From assembly GCF_018691265.1 (NCBI RefSeq), contig NW_024881300.1, forward strand, positions 5,965,546 to 6,029,545: 64,000 bases of DNA, given 5' to 3'. How positions within the stretch are numbered: the stretch's first letter is position 1; every line of letters starts with the position of its first letter. Under the pieces are notes generated by a model. The model was given only the letters and a program-made list of their open reading frames with translations. It had not been told where the DNA came from and did no database searches. Below, piece by piece: positions 1 to 11,556 of this stretch. Both the position numbers and the translations under genes were made by a program. Source of the DNA: Tyto alba. Lineage: Eukaryota; Chordata; Aves; Strigiformes; Tytonidae.

Positions 1-85
1 GTTCAGTGTAGCTTTCAAAAGAACTAAATGTAGTAATTGTTTTCTTTATGTACTGTCTATAGTATTTCTATTTAAATTAAGCCAG

Positions 86-87
<2 letters not shown>

Positions 88-117
<30 letters not shown>
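88..117. repeat. (AT)n microsatellite
   Basis: About 15 uninterrupted AT units, followed by further TA-rich sequence. This is a simple repeat with no other feature attached. Confidence 0.95.
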
Positions 118-124
<7 letters not shown>

Positions 125-3100
125 CAGAATATAGAACCCCCAAAAAACTGGGGCATGAGAGGGGGTATTTCTGAGTTATCTTTCAGTCCTCTATGTTTGC
201 AAAAGTAGCTTCTCTGTCCCAAGTTAGAAGCTCTGAGTAGGTAGCATTGTTTCATAGTTTCTGTTTGGGGAGACAGGGGGAAAAGAAACAGTCTTGCTCA
301 CAAACTTTTCATTTTTTGGAATATGGAGGTCACCAACCTCACATGTTGGCCTGCATGACAGGGCAGCTAGTAACCGAGATGGGCTCACCACGGGGGTTGG
401 ACGAGCCAAAAAGAAAACGGCATTGTCATGGCATGGATTGGAAGCACCGGATGTCAGGTACTGCCAAGTGGCATGCCATTTGTTTAAGCACGTTTCTTTC
501 TGCACGGGGGTTTACTAGATGGCATGTTCATATCCTATTTTTTCTTTCTGACAGTGGAGCGAGAAGCCCAGTACTGTTTCATACAGTTGAGGTGTGTTTG
601 GGTTTTCTTAGCTGAGGAGAGATAGAGGGTGTAAACTTTTAAGGTCTCATATTTGAGCTGTGACATTTAACTGGTCTGATGTGATACTCTTTCTCACATA
701 GAGAGAATGTTCTGCATTATTTCGCAAAGTTTCAGATCGTGCTAATTCTTACTGATGTGTTCTGAACTGAAGAGCTCTAAATCATCTCTGTTTGAAACTG
801 TATCAGTTGAGCTAGGCAGACTCCATCTTTGGTAGCTTTTCATAGCTGTTTCCCATTGAATGTGATAACTTCTTTTGCATATTCACCCTCTCTCTCCAGT
901 CTTTACTCTTCATATTCAGTTCTTTGATCAGTTGTACACTAAGTTTTTTTAAATATGCAACTTTTTAAAATTACCAACCACTTACATACCTGCTAACTAT
1001 GTCACTTTACCAGGAAAGTAAGAAGATGATGAAAGGAGCAAAGTGACTTTTGTGTAGAAATCCAGCTTAAGGTGTGAGTGGAGAAAAAAATAGTCCTACC
1101 TTATTATGTCTTATCATCTCAGAAATTATGTAGGTATTTTTCAGTCAACAAATTAATTTTCAGATGGAAAATCACAGTTATGAATTGATTTTGATCTGCC
1201 TTTCGCTCATCATATACCTTTACAGCAAAAAATGGAGATCATAATGATATTGTGGAAACTGCTGATCAAAGGTTGTTTACATGGACTGTGTTCACTGATT
1301 TGCCAAAGTTGTCTCATACAGATGCACTTTAATGACTATTCTCTGCAAAATGGATTTTTCTAAAAGATTCTTTAATCTGATTACTCTGTAATCTTAGTTA
1401 TTCTTCAGAGTGTGAGATTACATACGTATTTGTTTGAAAGTATGTTTTACATGACTATGATTCAAAATGTTCCATGAAAGGAAGGTATTGCAAAAATAAA
1501 TAAATAAATCTTTTTATAAGTAAATAATAATTACAGCTGTATGTCTAATTAACACCTTATGGAAAATTGTCAAAGAATGGCTGTAAAAAATGTAAAATGA
1601 GGAATTTTAATTCATCAGTGCACAGAGGTAGGTAAAAATTAAACATAGGCTTTTATACTGAAAATATCTATATATGAAAAAGCTGTATGGATTTGTAGCT
1701 TCTAGATTAATTTTACGTGTTAGCATTTACAAAGTAGAGGATTCATGTGATTTTGATACCCATGGAATATATTTTCAAAATGTGTGACAAACAAATTGAG
1801 TGCGTCTCAACCACTTACCTTTTCTGGGATATTTTACCCTGTAAACAAGTATTCCCATAAGTAGAAAAACAGCGCAATTGGGATCTAAAACCTCTTTAAT
1901 GGGATTTATTCTGACATTATAAGCCTCTAGTCAGATTCAAGTATCTAACTTTTAAGTTTATTGATAAAATAGTCCTCCTCCTCAAAATGGGGAATTACTT
2001 CTAAAGTTATACTGTGCAAAATCAAAATTCGCCTTAGAACTATAATTCTCACCATTCAAATAAGAGCTGCTAGGTAAGCAAATAAAAAGGAAAAAAAGTA
2101 CTGCAAGTCAGTTTTAGAAGTTTCATGGTTCTGAATTCTGCACAGTTGGACTCAAAATAACTAAGGTTTCTAGCTCACAAAGGAAGGAATCTGAAATACA
2201 TTCAGATTTAACTGTTTATTGTAGTTTTTCTCCAATGTGAGACATAAGGAAGAAAGTGTAGTTTAAAGGCTATGACACAATCTTTAGTCATTGGTAGCTT
2301 CTGCTATTCAGGAACCATTAGTACAGCCAGTCTCTCATGTTGTTAAATACGTTGACAGCCACGCAAATATAAAAGTGTCCGAATATTATATACGTATGCA
2401 TTATTTTTTATATGAAGTGAGTCTAGGTAGGAAGGAAGCTTGCTATGGGGGGATAAATATTTTTGCCCCTCTGTTTTAATAGTGAGTTTGCTGCTGACTG
2501 AGCAGAGACCAACAGTAGATCCTGCAATTATACCCTAAGAACTAGATAACAAATTTTGATGTTGCAGTTAGTGCTGCTTTGTTTTATCCCTTCCCCAGTG
2601 AAGCATTTTTATGTTGGTGCATCTATAGCTACATCCATTCTAGCAATTTAATTGTAATAAAAACAGTAGGAGAAATAAATGCGACATCTTTAACTGACAG
2701 TGCTATAAGAAAGCTTTCCAAGCTTATCCTTGGGTTTAAGAAACTGGACAAATATCACACTGTTAAGTTTAAGCTATAAGGGGGGTTTGTTTGTATTTGA
2801 GTTCTGTTTGTTTCCAGTCTTATTACCCAACCCCCTGAACTTCTAATTATTATTTACTAATTTTGATCTTTCTTTCTTATACTTTGTTAACAGGCTTCTC
2901 TTGCACTAAGGTAAATCTGGGTGAAACTGAGAAAAACGGTGCTTACTTTCAAACCCAAACGGAGCAGTGTGCCAAAGGAGCTCAAGAGACCCACACCCCG
3001 GCACGCCTTATGGAGCCACTGCTCTGGGCAGCATTTTCTGCCAAGCTAGGAAGGTCTGTGTGGGAACTAGCATTTAGGGTAATAAGTTTCAGGGAGGCCT

Positions 3101-3545
3101 TCCCATATCAAATACTTCTGTGTCAGAGACCAGGCATTACCTGGCAAGAAGGGCCAGAGACATTCAATAGCTCCAGCCTTACCAGAAAATATCCATTCTG
3201 GTTTACTCAGATATTGTTTGTGCTAATCTTCTTTGGAATGATGAGAGAACTGTGACATGATGTATTCCTCCTTATGGACAACTTCTGTTGTGCACTGTGA
3301 AACAACCTCCTTCCGTTCACTGATTTGTAGATGTATTTAAAATGAAAGCACCCATTTAAAAATATTCCTGTATGTTTATCAACATATTTGAGAGATCTGG
3401 TAATTTCTCTCTCAGTTAACTGAAAGGGTATGTCCTGCTCTCAGCAATTTCACACTCACCATTCAGTAATTATGCAAATACAGACCAGCATGGAGAAATT
3501 TTAAATACTCCCTGCATCAGACAGCACACCATTTTCACAAGGGTA

Positions 3546-3569
3546 AATATATATATATATATATATATA
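3546..3569. repeat. (AT)n microsatellite
   Basis: About 12 AT units lie some 160 bases upstream of the exon-like segment at 3,728. Confidence 0.9.
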
Positions 3570-3727
3570 CATATTTAAATTGGCTGCTTGACTGCTTTTA
3601 TTTTGCTTAGACTGTTCTATAAAGTGTTGATAGGATGTTTTTCTAGTACACAAATCACAAAGGAATTGCACTTGAAAGATGTGCAGGAGTTCAGGTTTTT
3701 AACCATGTTTGTAATTCTGCTTTTTAG

Positions 3728-3806
3728 CGTTGGAGAGGAGAAAATACCATCTTTCACCTTTGCATTATTGGAGCGAGAAAGTCATGTTCATACCGACAGT
3801 TACCGG
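3728..3806 (+). other. orphan exon-like segment (79 nt)
   Basis: A pyrimidine-rich tract and TTTTTAG acceptor precede the segment, and a strong CGG|GTAAGC donor follows. All three forward frames are open across its 79 bases. No family was recognised in any frame. It sits just left of the orphan CpG island. It could be an exon of an unannotated transcript or a chance decoy; only RNA evidence can decide. Confidence 0.25.
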
Positions 3807-4022
3807 GTAAGCGCAGGTACACAGCTCAGTTCTCAAAATTCTGTTACTGGTCTCCCTCCAGGCCTCCGGGGGACTCCAGCGGGACCGGAGCGCGCCCACA
3901 CACACCCACCCACGCCCCGGCCCGCCCCTGCCCGTGGCACAGACAGACAGACACACACACACCCCCCTCCCCCCCCGCCCCGGCTCTGCCCATTTCCGGC
4001 CCGCGGCTGCGGCAGCCGCAGA

Positions 4023-4036
4023 GCGCCCCCTGGCGG
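4023..4036 (-). promoter_or_regulatory. CTCF-like motif
   Basis: The plus strand reads GCGCCCCCTGGCGG. Its reverse complement, CCGCCAGGGGGCGC, is a close match to the CTCF core, which is known to favour CCASYAGRKGGCRS. The motif points leftward. It is a single-motif call by eye; occupancy is not known. Confidence 0.55.
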
Positions 4037-4052
4037 CGCAGAGCGCTCCCGG

Positions 4053-4128
4053 GCGCCCCCCGGCTCTAACGCCCCCCCCGGCTCTAACGCCCCCCCCGGC
4101 TCTAACGCCCCCCCCGGCTCTAACGCCC
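4053..4128. repeat. 18-bp minisatellite, four copies
   Basis: GGCTCTAAC recurs at 4,062, 4,080, 4,098 and 4,116, an exact 18-base period, with the units joined by runs of C. On the minus strand this gives successive runs of seven or more G about 11 bases apart, a possible long-loop G-quadruplex. In one frame it would encode a six-residue repeat, but no gene supports that reading. Confidence 0.9.
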
Positions 4129-4460
4129 GCCCCCCCCCAACGCCCCCCGCCCCCAGGCCTCGCAGGCGGAACAGCCGAGCCATCCCTGAGCGCCGCCGCC
4201 CTCGTTCCGCGGCGGCACAGGGAGCTGCCCGGCAGCCTCGGCCTTTGGGTTGTGAGTACGTACGGGCTTGCCGTGCAAACACACCTATCGTGAAGAATCT
4301 CGGCCAACGCTTTTTCCCCCGTGCTAGCCTAAAAAACTTTGTTTTGAATTAAATTCCTTTCTGTATTTATGCTTCTGGGTGAAACAAAGTATCCAAATTT
4401 AGGAAAAAAAGTATCTAAATGGTATTTGGACTTGCATTCATCTTGTAAAATTTTCCACAG

Positions 4461-4494
4461 GTACCAAGCCACAAGGAAAGACACTTTTCATAAG
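4461..4494 (+). other. orphan micro-exon-like segment (34 nt)
   Basis: TTTTCCACAG acceptor and AAG|GTAAGCG donor bracket 34 bases lying 209 bases downstream of the donor at 4,252. Two of the three frames are open. With that donor it could form a two-exon CpG-island transcript. No protein similarity was recognised. Confidence 0.2.
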
Positions 4495-4499
4495 GTAAG

Positions 4500-6370
4500 C
4501 GTGACACAAAAAGCATTGTAGGCCAGATTATTCTCTTACACTGGTCAAATTACAAAGATTTTGTTAAGTAGAATTCATTCAGGTCTGGTGTGACTAAGAA
4601 GGGAATCTAGTGTAGCACAGAATTTCTTGAGGCTTCTATATTTTAGGTCAGCTTGCAGGTTGACTTCCCACCTTCCCCTTCAAAGTCACTATATTTAAGT
4701 TCAGTTACTCTGGTGTTACTGATTTACCATCAGTTGAACTATGTATTCGCTTAACTTTCCTGATATGTAAAGCTTACCTGAGGACGTCTATCCGGATGGG
4801 CTTTGGGTTTCAGAAGCAAAAGAGGGAATAAATTTTATTACGCTGAAGTTGTACAATCAGTACAGCTAAGTGAGGTTTATGTGCACACCACAAGATTTAC
4901 TATGGTGTTTTATTGAAAGCCATGTTTTCAGACTTTGTCACTTGGTCAAACACAGGACAAAACAGTGCAACAATTCCAGGGACCTAAACCAGAGGGATTT
5001 GATATTTTTAGGAAAACATTTAGTATCCTTTGAGATGCTGTTTGAAGTGATGACCTTGCATCCAGACTGCAAACAGGTGCTGCTTCTGGCTTCACACAAA
5101 TGAAGCTGTTGGTGACCTGTACGTTAATGGTTCTAGTAAAAAAAAAAGCATAGAAAAAGGGTTTTCCTCATCACTGGTTCAGGAGAAAGCATTTAAGAAA
5201 ATGTATTAGACAAAAATTAGTTTCTTTCTTGTCAAAGTGTTTCTGTAGTTGGCAAAATAGGAAACTTTGGACTGTAGTGGAGTTTGGAAGATTAACAATC
5301 TTACGTTCAATGGCTTGATAAAGTATTCCTCTCAATCCTTGCTGTCAAAGTTAAAATATTATGCACATTATGACTGTGATATAGTTTTGCAACATCTTGA
5401 ACATGTAGAGTCATTTGATGTTGTTCAAGCTGTAGACTTTTGCAATATAGCTCTATGATATATGCATAACATGTAAATGAGCATTTAATGAGTGTTTTAC
5501 ACTCCTTAACAAGATCAGGACCAAATACATGCAAGACACTTTGAGGAATGGTTAGGTCTGAGCAGCCCACTGATGAAGGCAACCATGTAAAAAAGATTTC
5601 TGGAAATTTAACCTTCAAAAGAGAGATGGTGATAAAAGATTTGGAGCAGAAAAAAGAAACAAATATATATGGCAGCAAAGAGATTAAGAAAGAAAAGGAG
5701 GTAACAGGGTACTGTAGCATGTAGCAGTGGGAGGTAGATAATTTAGGATAGGAACCTAACTGGAAGTTGTACAGCACTTCAGAGGTGTGGACAAAGAGCT
5801 TGTGTTTGAAACACTGAAGGAAAGGAAATTGCAAAAGGGTTTTAGAAACAGAGACGGTGGTTTGGCCAGTATAGTAACGTTCCTAACTGACTGAAGATTT
5901 TAAAGGGGCATTTTGAGGACAGGAAGATAGGAGAAGGTTACAATAACTGAGACAAAGTGATAACCTTAGCGTGGTATTTTTGTTCATAGCTTAGGAACAA
6001 AGAAAATCCACCCTGTATTCATCGATTTTTAATTTTACCTGTAATTTTTATACTTGAGATAGCATGGATTTTGTTGTCATCTTCCAAATCTTGACAAATT
6101 ACTTCAGTTTTGGTGTAGCACTTTTGTAATTGTTCTACTGGGCTCAGAAAAAAGACCAACGACAAATACAAACTAACTTCAGATTTGTTCTTATTTTGCT
6201 ACTTCTCTTCAGCAGCTTTTTAGAGCTAAATTTTGTATGCCTATATATGTATAGGTAAGCACACATTAACACTCAGTGTGCGTGTATGTATGCCTACGTG
6301 CTCCGTGATAATGGCGGAAGCCGGTCGGTGTTTCTGGCTCAGATAAGGCAAAAATCCACCTCAGCTGTGT
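4500..6370. other. intergenic DNA, no gene seen
   Basis: AT-rich sequence between the orphan CpG island and the AKTIP promoter island. Open frames, the longest on the minus strand around 5,307-5,834, show no family resemblance or consistent splice structure. Confidence 0.6.
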
Positions 6371-6643
6371 TGTGTGGATCGTCGGGGTCCCGCAGCCGGC
6401 TGAAGCGAGCGGCCCGAGCCCCCGACCGCTGCGCCCGCGCCCGCCGCCCGCGGCAGGTTCACAGCCCCGGGGGTGTGGGGAGCCCCCCGGCTCCCCCCCG
6501 CACGCTGCTCCCCGCCTTCCGCCACGGGCCGTCCGGGCCCCGTGGGGGCACCCCACGCGCGGACAGGCGGACACTGACGGACCGGCGGCCGCGGCTCGGC
6601 GGCAGCCCCGCCCTCAGGCCACGCCCCCCACACGCGCCTCGAT

Positions 6644-6967
6644 CCAATGGCGCGTCTCCCCGCTCCCACGGCCGGCCAATGGGAGCGGCTCGTTTTTCTA
6701 AGGTCCAGCCCCAAGGCTTTTCTTCCTGCTCGGAGTGTGACAGGTGCGTCACCACCGCCCCAATTGGCCCGCCCTATCCGCGACGGACAGTCACTCGGGC
6801 CAATCCCCGTCCCCAGGGCGGAACCTCCGCGCCCGCCCGCCCCGCACCGTGACAGGAGAGGAGGTGGCCTCACCGACCCACGGCCAAGGCGGGGGCTGCG
6901 ATTGGCTGGCTCAGTCCCTGCTGCCCCGCCCCGCGAAGCCTACCCGGAAGAGCCGGGCGGCGATTGG
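6644..6967. promoter_or_regulatory. array of six CCAAT boxes
   Basis: CCAAT occurs at 6,644-6,648, 6,676-6,680, 6,760-6,764 (inside palindromic CCAATTGG) and 6,800-6,804. ATTGG, the inverted form, occurs at 6,901-6,905 and 6,963-6,967. The first two are 32 bases apart, a spacing common in NF-Y target promoters. NF-Y binding is inferred from the motifs. Confidence 0.75.
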
Positions 6968-7019
6968 TCGAGAGGAAGGCTGGGTCCGGATGTGCGCTGT
7001 GAGAGGCGGGCTGTAAATG

Positions 7020-7108
7020 GGGCAGCGGCGGGCGTAGGGGCGGGCGGCGGCGGCGGCTGGCGGGGCCTGGGCCGCGCCTGTAGCGGAGCGGCGGGAGCCT
7101 CGGCGGCG
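7020..7108 (+). other. AKTIP: AKTIP non-coding exon 1
   Basis: GC-rich sequence ends in GGCG|GTGAGTGCG, a strong donor at 7,109. The only supported AKTIP start codon lies in the next exon, so this is 5' UTR. The transcription start cannot be fixed from sequence, so the left edge is approximate. Human AKTIP likewise starts translation in its second exon. Confidence 0.6.
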
Positions 7109-10100
7109 GTGAGTGCGTGAGTGAGTGAGTGCGGTCCCTGCCGGCGCGGTGGGCAGCCCTGGTCGCGCCCCGCGGGGGCCTCACCGCTCGCCGGGAGGGG
7201 CCGGCCCGGCCCGCCCGCCCCGTGCGGAGCGGCCGCCCGCCCCGTTTCTCGCGGGGGGAACGGCCTGGCGCCGCCCGCCCTGGCGGCACGGCGCGGCGGG
7301 CGCGGGCGCCGGGGCTCCCTCCGCGGCCTCGCCGCGAAATGCCGCCGGGGCGGACAGCAGAGGCTTCGCCCCGCTCAGCTCGCGGGACTTGGCAGAACTG
7401 TGGGTTTTTATTTTTTCCCCCTGTGACCCAGCAATTTTCCAGTTGATAGTCCCCTCGGGAAACCCAGCTGTCCCGTGAAACTTGGCAGGGCATCTCCTCG
7501 TCTGTTCAACTGTTAGGTGTTGTATAAGAGCTGGTGCCGCTGGCATAGATCATGATTTTCTTGAGGAGTGTGCTAGAGTACTGAAGTCGTAGCAGCAGGT
7601 GTCGGTATGAAGGTGTGATCCACCTGTGGAGGAGGGGCTGGCAAACAGGCTTGACCGGTCAGCGTTCTTGTTCACTGCCGGCACCCGGCAGCGGCTCCTG
7701 GGCTGTCCAGTAGGTTGAGGTGTGGGCCAGGGAGGTCCTTGGGTCCTAAGAGGATCAGGAGTAGGTGCGCTGAGGAGAAATAAGTTGTGGTGTAAACTGA
7801 CAGTTACAGCTGCTGAACAAGCATGTAATAGTGTTGTGATCAACATGTATTGTTCTCTAGTTATCTGCCTAATCCACTCTGTTTATTCTCGACTGTAAGA
7901 GTGGTTCTGCCCCCTTTTGGGTAGGAAATAAAATGCATAAAAGCATATATGCAAAAATTTATATTATATGTTTGTCTATACATTCATTTTTGTACTTCTT
8001 GAGGAATCTTTTTTTCCAGAAGGTATTTAAAGAACTGCTCTGTTCCAGGCAGATGACGTTTTTGTTAAATTGGCTTAGTGTCATATTTAATCTAATAACA
8101 CAGCTGATGATAGGGGAAGAATATGACACGTCATTTGACAGTAGGTATAACTGATAGAAGTAGTTTTTAATGACAGTACCTAGCATAGAGAAGGAAGAGG
8201 TGAAAAGCAAAGCACTTAAAACTTTGGTTTTCATTAGCGATAACTTTGTTTTTTGAAATATTTTAGGGTAATGGTTAAGTACTACATGAGTTGACCCTTG
8301 CTCTGTCTGCTCTGGTGTCATGTGTACCCCAGTGCTGGTGATCAGCAGGGTCGGGTTGTGCTCGGCAGGAGGGGCCTTTCTCGGCCCAGGTGTGACAGGG
8401 CCTTAGTGCTGCAGGGGAGTTAGGAGGCCTTTCTAAGAACCAACATTTGAAAGAATGCTTCTTCCCAAGTCTGTGTTATGTCTTTTTTTAATTGCTGTTG
8501 TACTAAAGAAAAAGATACCTATAAAAAGCCCATGGGAGGAGGACTGCTTAGGAGGGTTGCTGTTGCTTTTAATTTTTGAAGTAGTAGAAAATAATAGAAT
8601 GTACTACTGAGCAGCACACTATTAAGTCTTTTCTTAGATGAGGCACTGTGAATGATGACAGTGCAGAAAGAAACAGGGTGATGATTTGGAATATATTTAC
8701 TCCCCGTTCATAAAATGAGGAGAGTCTGTTGGGTTTTTTGGGAAGCTGATGGCTTCAGTAGTTACAGCACTGTCAGATGCTGTCATGGCAGGTACCTTGT
8801 AGTAGACACTGGAGCCCTGTGTAAGATAGGGTGACTAAACTGCCTAGAAATTCCACTTAATGATATCGTGACTTGGCTCTTCTTGTCTGCTGCAGGCCTT
8901 TGCCTTAGTAACAAGTAGGAAATAGTCTAACTTAAATGTGCTGTTGCTTGATTTTTTTTAATTATTGCGATTACTGTGGGGTTATAAATTGTGAGGTGAA
9001 GTCACTAGAGAGCATAAGCTGTTGCAGATGTTTCCTGTACTGATAATGTTGTCCACTTATGTGTAGCATAGCTAGAAGGAGCGGGTGTGATTAGAAATAA
9101 ACAAACTTGAATGCCTTGAAAGAGCTTTTTAAATGATCCTTCTCTGGGAAACGGGTACTCTGAAGTAATTAGTTCTCTATCAGAAATAGTATTTTAACAG
9201 GTGAATGAGACTGGAGACAATTTAACAGTAAGTTTAAGACAGCACCATGCATGATTTATTATTGGCAAGCAACTGGATAAAAGATCTCTGTGCAGGAGAC
9301 TCTCTGGAAATTATTCTGTAGTTTAACTAGAGCTAAAATAATGTTTTATTTGGAGTTATAAAAAGCTCTTAGTAGCCTGTAAATAGGCATCTCTATAATG
9401 AAAAGCTTTTCATCAAAGCTGGAGGTGTACCGAGACGCACAGGTGCTTTCGGAAAGGTGGAGTCAGTGACTGAAGTCTGTCTAGCACCAGTTACCAAGCT
9501 TCTAGATCAGCTCCCTGTTTCACTGGTAGTAGGTTAGGCTGTTTTTTATGTGCGTACATCATTGTTTGTCCTCCTCAACTCTCTAGAATAATGCAATTTA
9601 TATTACCTAGTCTTAAAAAAAAAAAAACAGCCCAAAACAAGCAAAGAAAGAAAGGCCCAAACCCTGTAATCATTCCAGATTTGAGCTAATTGTCTTCCAG
9701 CCTGTACCACAGCTGCCAACACTTTTCCCTCGTCACAGCTGTAGCACTCAGGTGCTCTTTTTATGTGTCAGTTCTTCCACCCTCTGATTACACTGAAGTT
9801 TCCTGAGGAAATATCTTGTACCTTCCTAGGTACAAGGTACAAACAAAATGTGCCTTGCTGTTTTACTTAGTCTGGCTGGGTTTCTTGGAAGAGAAACAGC
9901 CCATGGTGTAGCCCTCTGGTGTGGCTCTGCTTTCCAGACAGGAGATGGGGAAAGGTGAAAATCTCCTCCCTGTTATCACAGGGCATGCCCCAGCACAGTA
10001 GCTGTGCTTCGACTTTCTGTTTTCAGTGGCTCAGAATAATGAGGGACTTTCTGGCTGCTGAAGAGGGGAAATACCTGGAGGAATCACGTGTACTGGAATG

Positions 10101-11440
10101 TGAAGGTTTGAGATGATTTTTGGGGTGGAGAAATTAATTAACTTTCATCACTTTTCTGAATGTTGCTTGCATCTTTTGAATACTTGGCTGCTATATAGTC
10201 TAGAAGAATACCCATGATTTGGTATCAGTGTTGCTTTTAAAAACTTACCATTGCTAGACTTTCTTTGGATAAATTGTCTGGCTTATTTTTTTCTTTTAAC
10301 AAGATTGGCACTTATTTTCCTTTTAGGAAGATTTTTTGATCTTAATGTTACCATTTTCTTGCTAAACTACTCAAAACAATGGTTGAACAGGTGGTCTCTT
10401 GCTTATGGTAGAAAAACTTGGTGCTGATCACAACAGAAGCCTGTACCATTCTCTCTATTTCTCTTAAATCCTATGAATTGCCTTGGTCAATCTTGTACAA
10501 CTTCCTAGTAAAGAAATCGAGTACATTGCCTCCAAACCTTAGTTAATGTAGAGGGAGATGGGATGGAAAAGGAAGGAAAATGAGAACTGCAGGGAAAAAA
10601 AAAAAAAAAGAGGAGGAAGTAGATGAGAGTTCTTGCACAAATAATAGCAAGACTTTAAAAATGAAAAAAAAAAGGGGGGGGGGGGGGGAAGAGGGGAACA
10701 AGAGAATATACAGTAGATGGATGACACACTGAAATTCCAAACACTGCTGAAGTCCATGTTACTGAGCCACTGATATAATGAGCATTAAGCTTTGGTGCTC
10801 ATAGTGCAACCACTAAATAAGCTAGAGAACTTCTGTGTTTTGTGGCTTTGTCTATTCCTGGTGGTGTTCCAGTGCAGTTGAAAACCAAATGACACATACA
10901 TGATGCAGACTCAACAGGAGGACCATCTCTTTCACTGAGAATGACAGAGATTTTTTTCAAACTGGAGTGCTTCAGAAATGTGCAAAGTCAGCAGTGCATG
11001 CGAGGGACAGCACTTAACCATGCTGCAAGAGTAACCACTGTAGTACTGTCTGGTGCTGGGCTGAAATGGTGAAGTGAAAACTTCTTAATATTTGCATGTG
11101 TAGAGGATCTGTCTTTCTTGACTGTGCAGAGCCAACAGATGGTCTTTTTTTTCCAGTTGGCACAACACAACATGGATTGCAGAATCTAGAGTGTCTTTCT
11201 AGCAGAAAGAAGGCAAGGATACAAGTGCAAAAATGATTTCATAGACAACTGTATTATTGTCCTGGAGTCTAATATGTAATAGAGCTTTGGCAATTTTAAC
11301 TATTTTCAATTTTAACTACAAGAAGTTTTCTTCTAAAGTTACAGAAATATAAAGCTAGCTGCAGAAGTAGATCCGAATTCTGTTTGCATATTGAATCCTG
11401 TTTGTCTGTTAGAATGCATACTCATTCTGTGTGTTTTTAG
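7109..11440 (+). other. AKTIP: AKTIP intron 1
   Basis: A 4.3-kb intron: CpG-rich for the first 300 bases, AT-rich after that. It holds a poly(A) run near 9,615, an interrupted purine tract and a 15-G run around 10,550-10,700. No nested gene or recognisable repeat family was found. Confidence 0.7.
10664..10688 (+). repeat. A10-G15 homopurine tract
   Basis: Ten A (10,664-10,673) run directly into fifteen G (10,674-10,688), followed by more purines. It could fold as a G-quadruplex or triplex and is likely to be length-variable. Confidence 0.9.
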
Positions 11441-11514
11441 GATATAAACCAGAGGGACCTGAGGATACTCTGAAGACACTGAAAAGTTGCAGTCGTTTAT
11501 TTGGAATACACGTT
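11441..11514 (+). other. AKTIP: AKTIP exon 2, 5' UTR part
   Basis: The exon begins after GTGTTTTTAG. These 74 bases have no upstream ATG, so the first ATG in the exon is the AKTIP start at 11,515. Confidence 0.8.
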
Positions 11515-11556
11515 ATGAACCCTTTCTGGAGCATGTCTACAAGTTCTGTGCGCAAG
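11515..11556 (+). CDS. AKTIP: AKTIP coding exon 1 (residues 1-14)
   Basis: Encodes [14 protein letters not shown], as in the human protein. It ends in phase 0 at CGC AAG|GTATTT. Confidence 0.95.

Larger units (their letters stand above)
1..3700. other. AT-rich intergenic DNA, no gene seen
   Basis: No exon series, RNA gene or recognisable mobile element was found here. Open frames are short and lack codon structure resembling any family I know. By human synteny RPGRIP1L should lie further left on the same strand, but no piece of it was recognised. Two AT dinucleotide runs, listed separately, are the only clear repeats. Confidence 0.6.
3840..4260. promoter_or_regulatory. orphan CpG island
   Basis: This GC- and CpG-rich block is isolated in AT-rich intergenic DNA about 2.4 kb left of the AKTIP island. 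It contains a CA/C-rich stretch (about 3,896-3,975), a CTCF-like motif, an 18-bp minisatellite and, at its right edge, a good splice donor (GTGAGT at 4,252-4,257). It may be an upstream promoter or insulator. No known gene starts here that I can identify. Confidence 0.55.
6380..7370. promoter_or_regulatory. AKTIP: AKTIP CpG-island promoter
   Basis: A dense GC/CpG block of about 1 kb ends in the non-coding first exon of AKTIP. It contains six CCAAT boxes on both strands between 6,644 and 6,967 and several GC boxes close to exon 1, for example around 7,034-7,044. No TATA box was seen, consistent with a dispersed-start housekeeping promoter. Confidence 0.85.

Noticed and set aside
2863..3255. 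130-codon plus-strand open frame, considered as an RPGRIP1L 3' exon
   Set aside because: No similarity to the RPGRIP1L C terminus as I know it and no supporting splice structure.
3588..4352. Long overlapping open frames on both strands
   Set aside because: They run through the CpG island and minisatellite, encode Pro/Gly/Ala low-complexity sequence, and resemble no family.
6286..6873. Open frames on both strands upstream of AKTIP
   Set aside because: GC-rich promoter island with few stops by composition; the real start is in exon 2 at 11,515.
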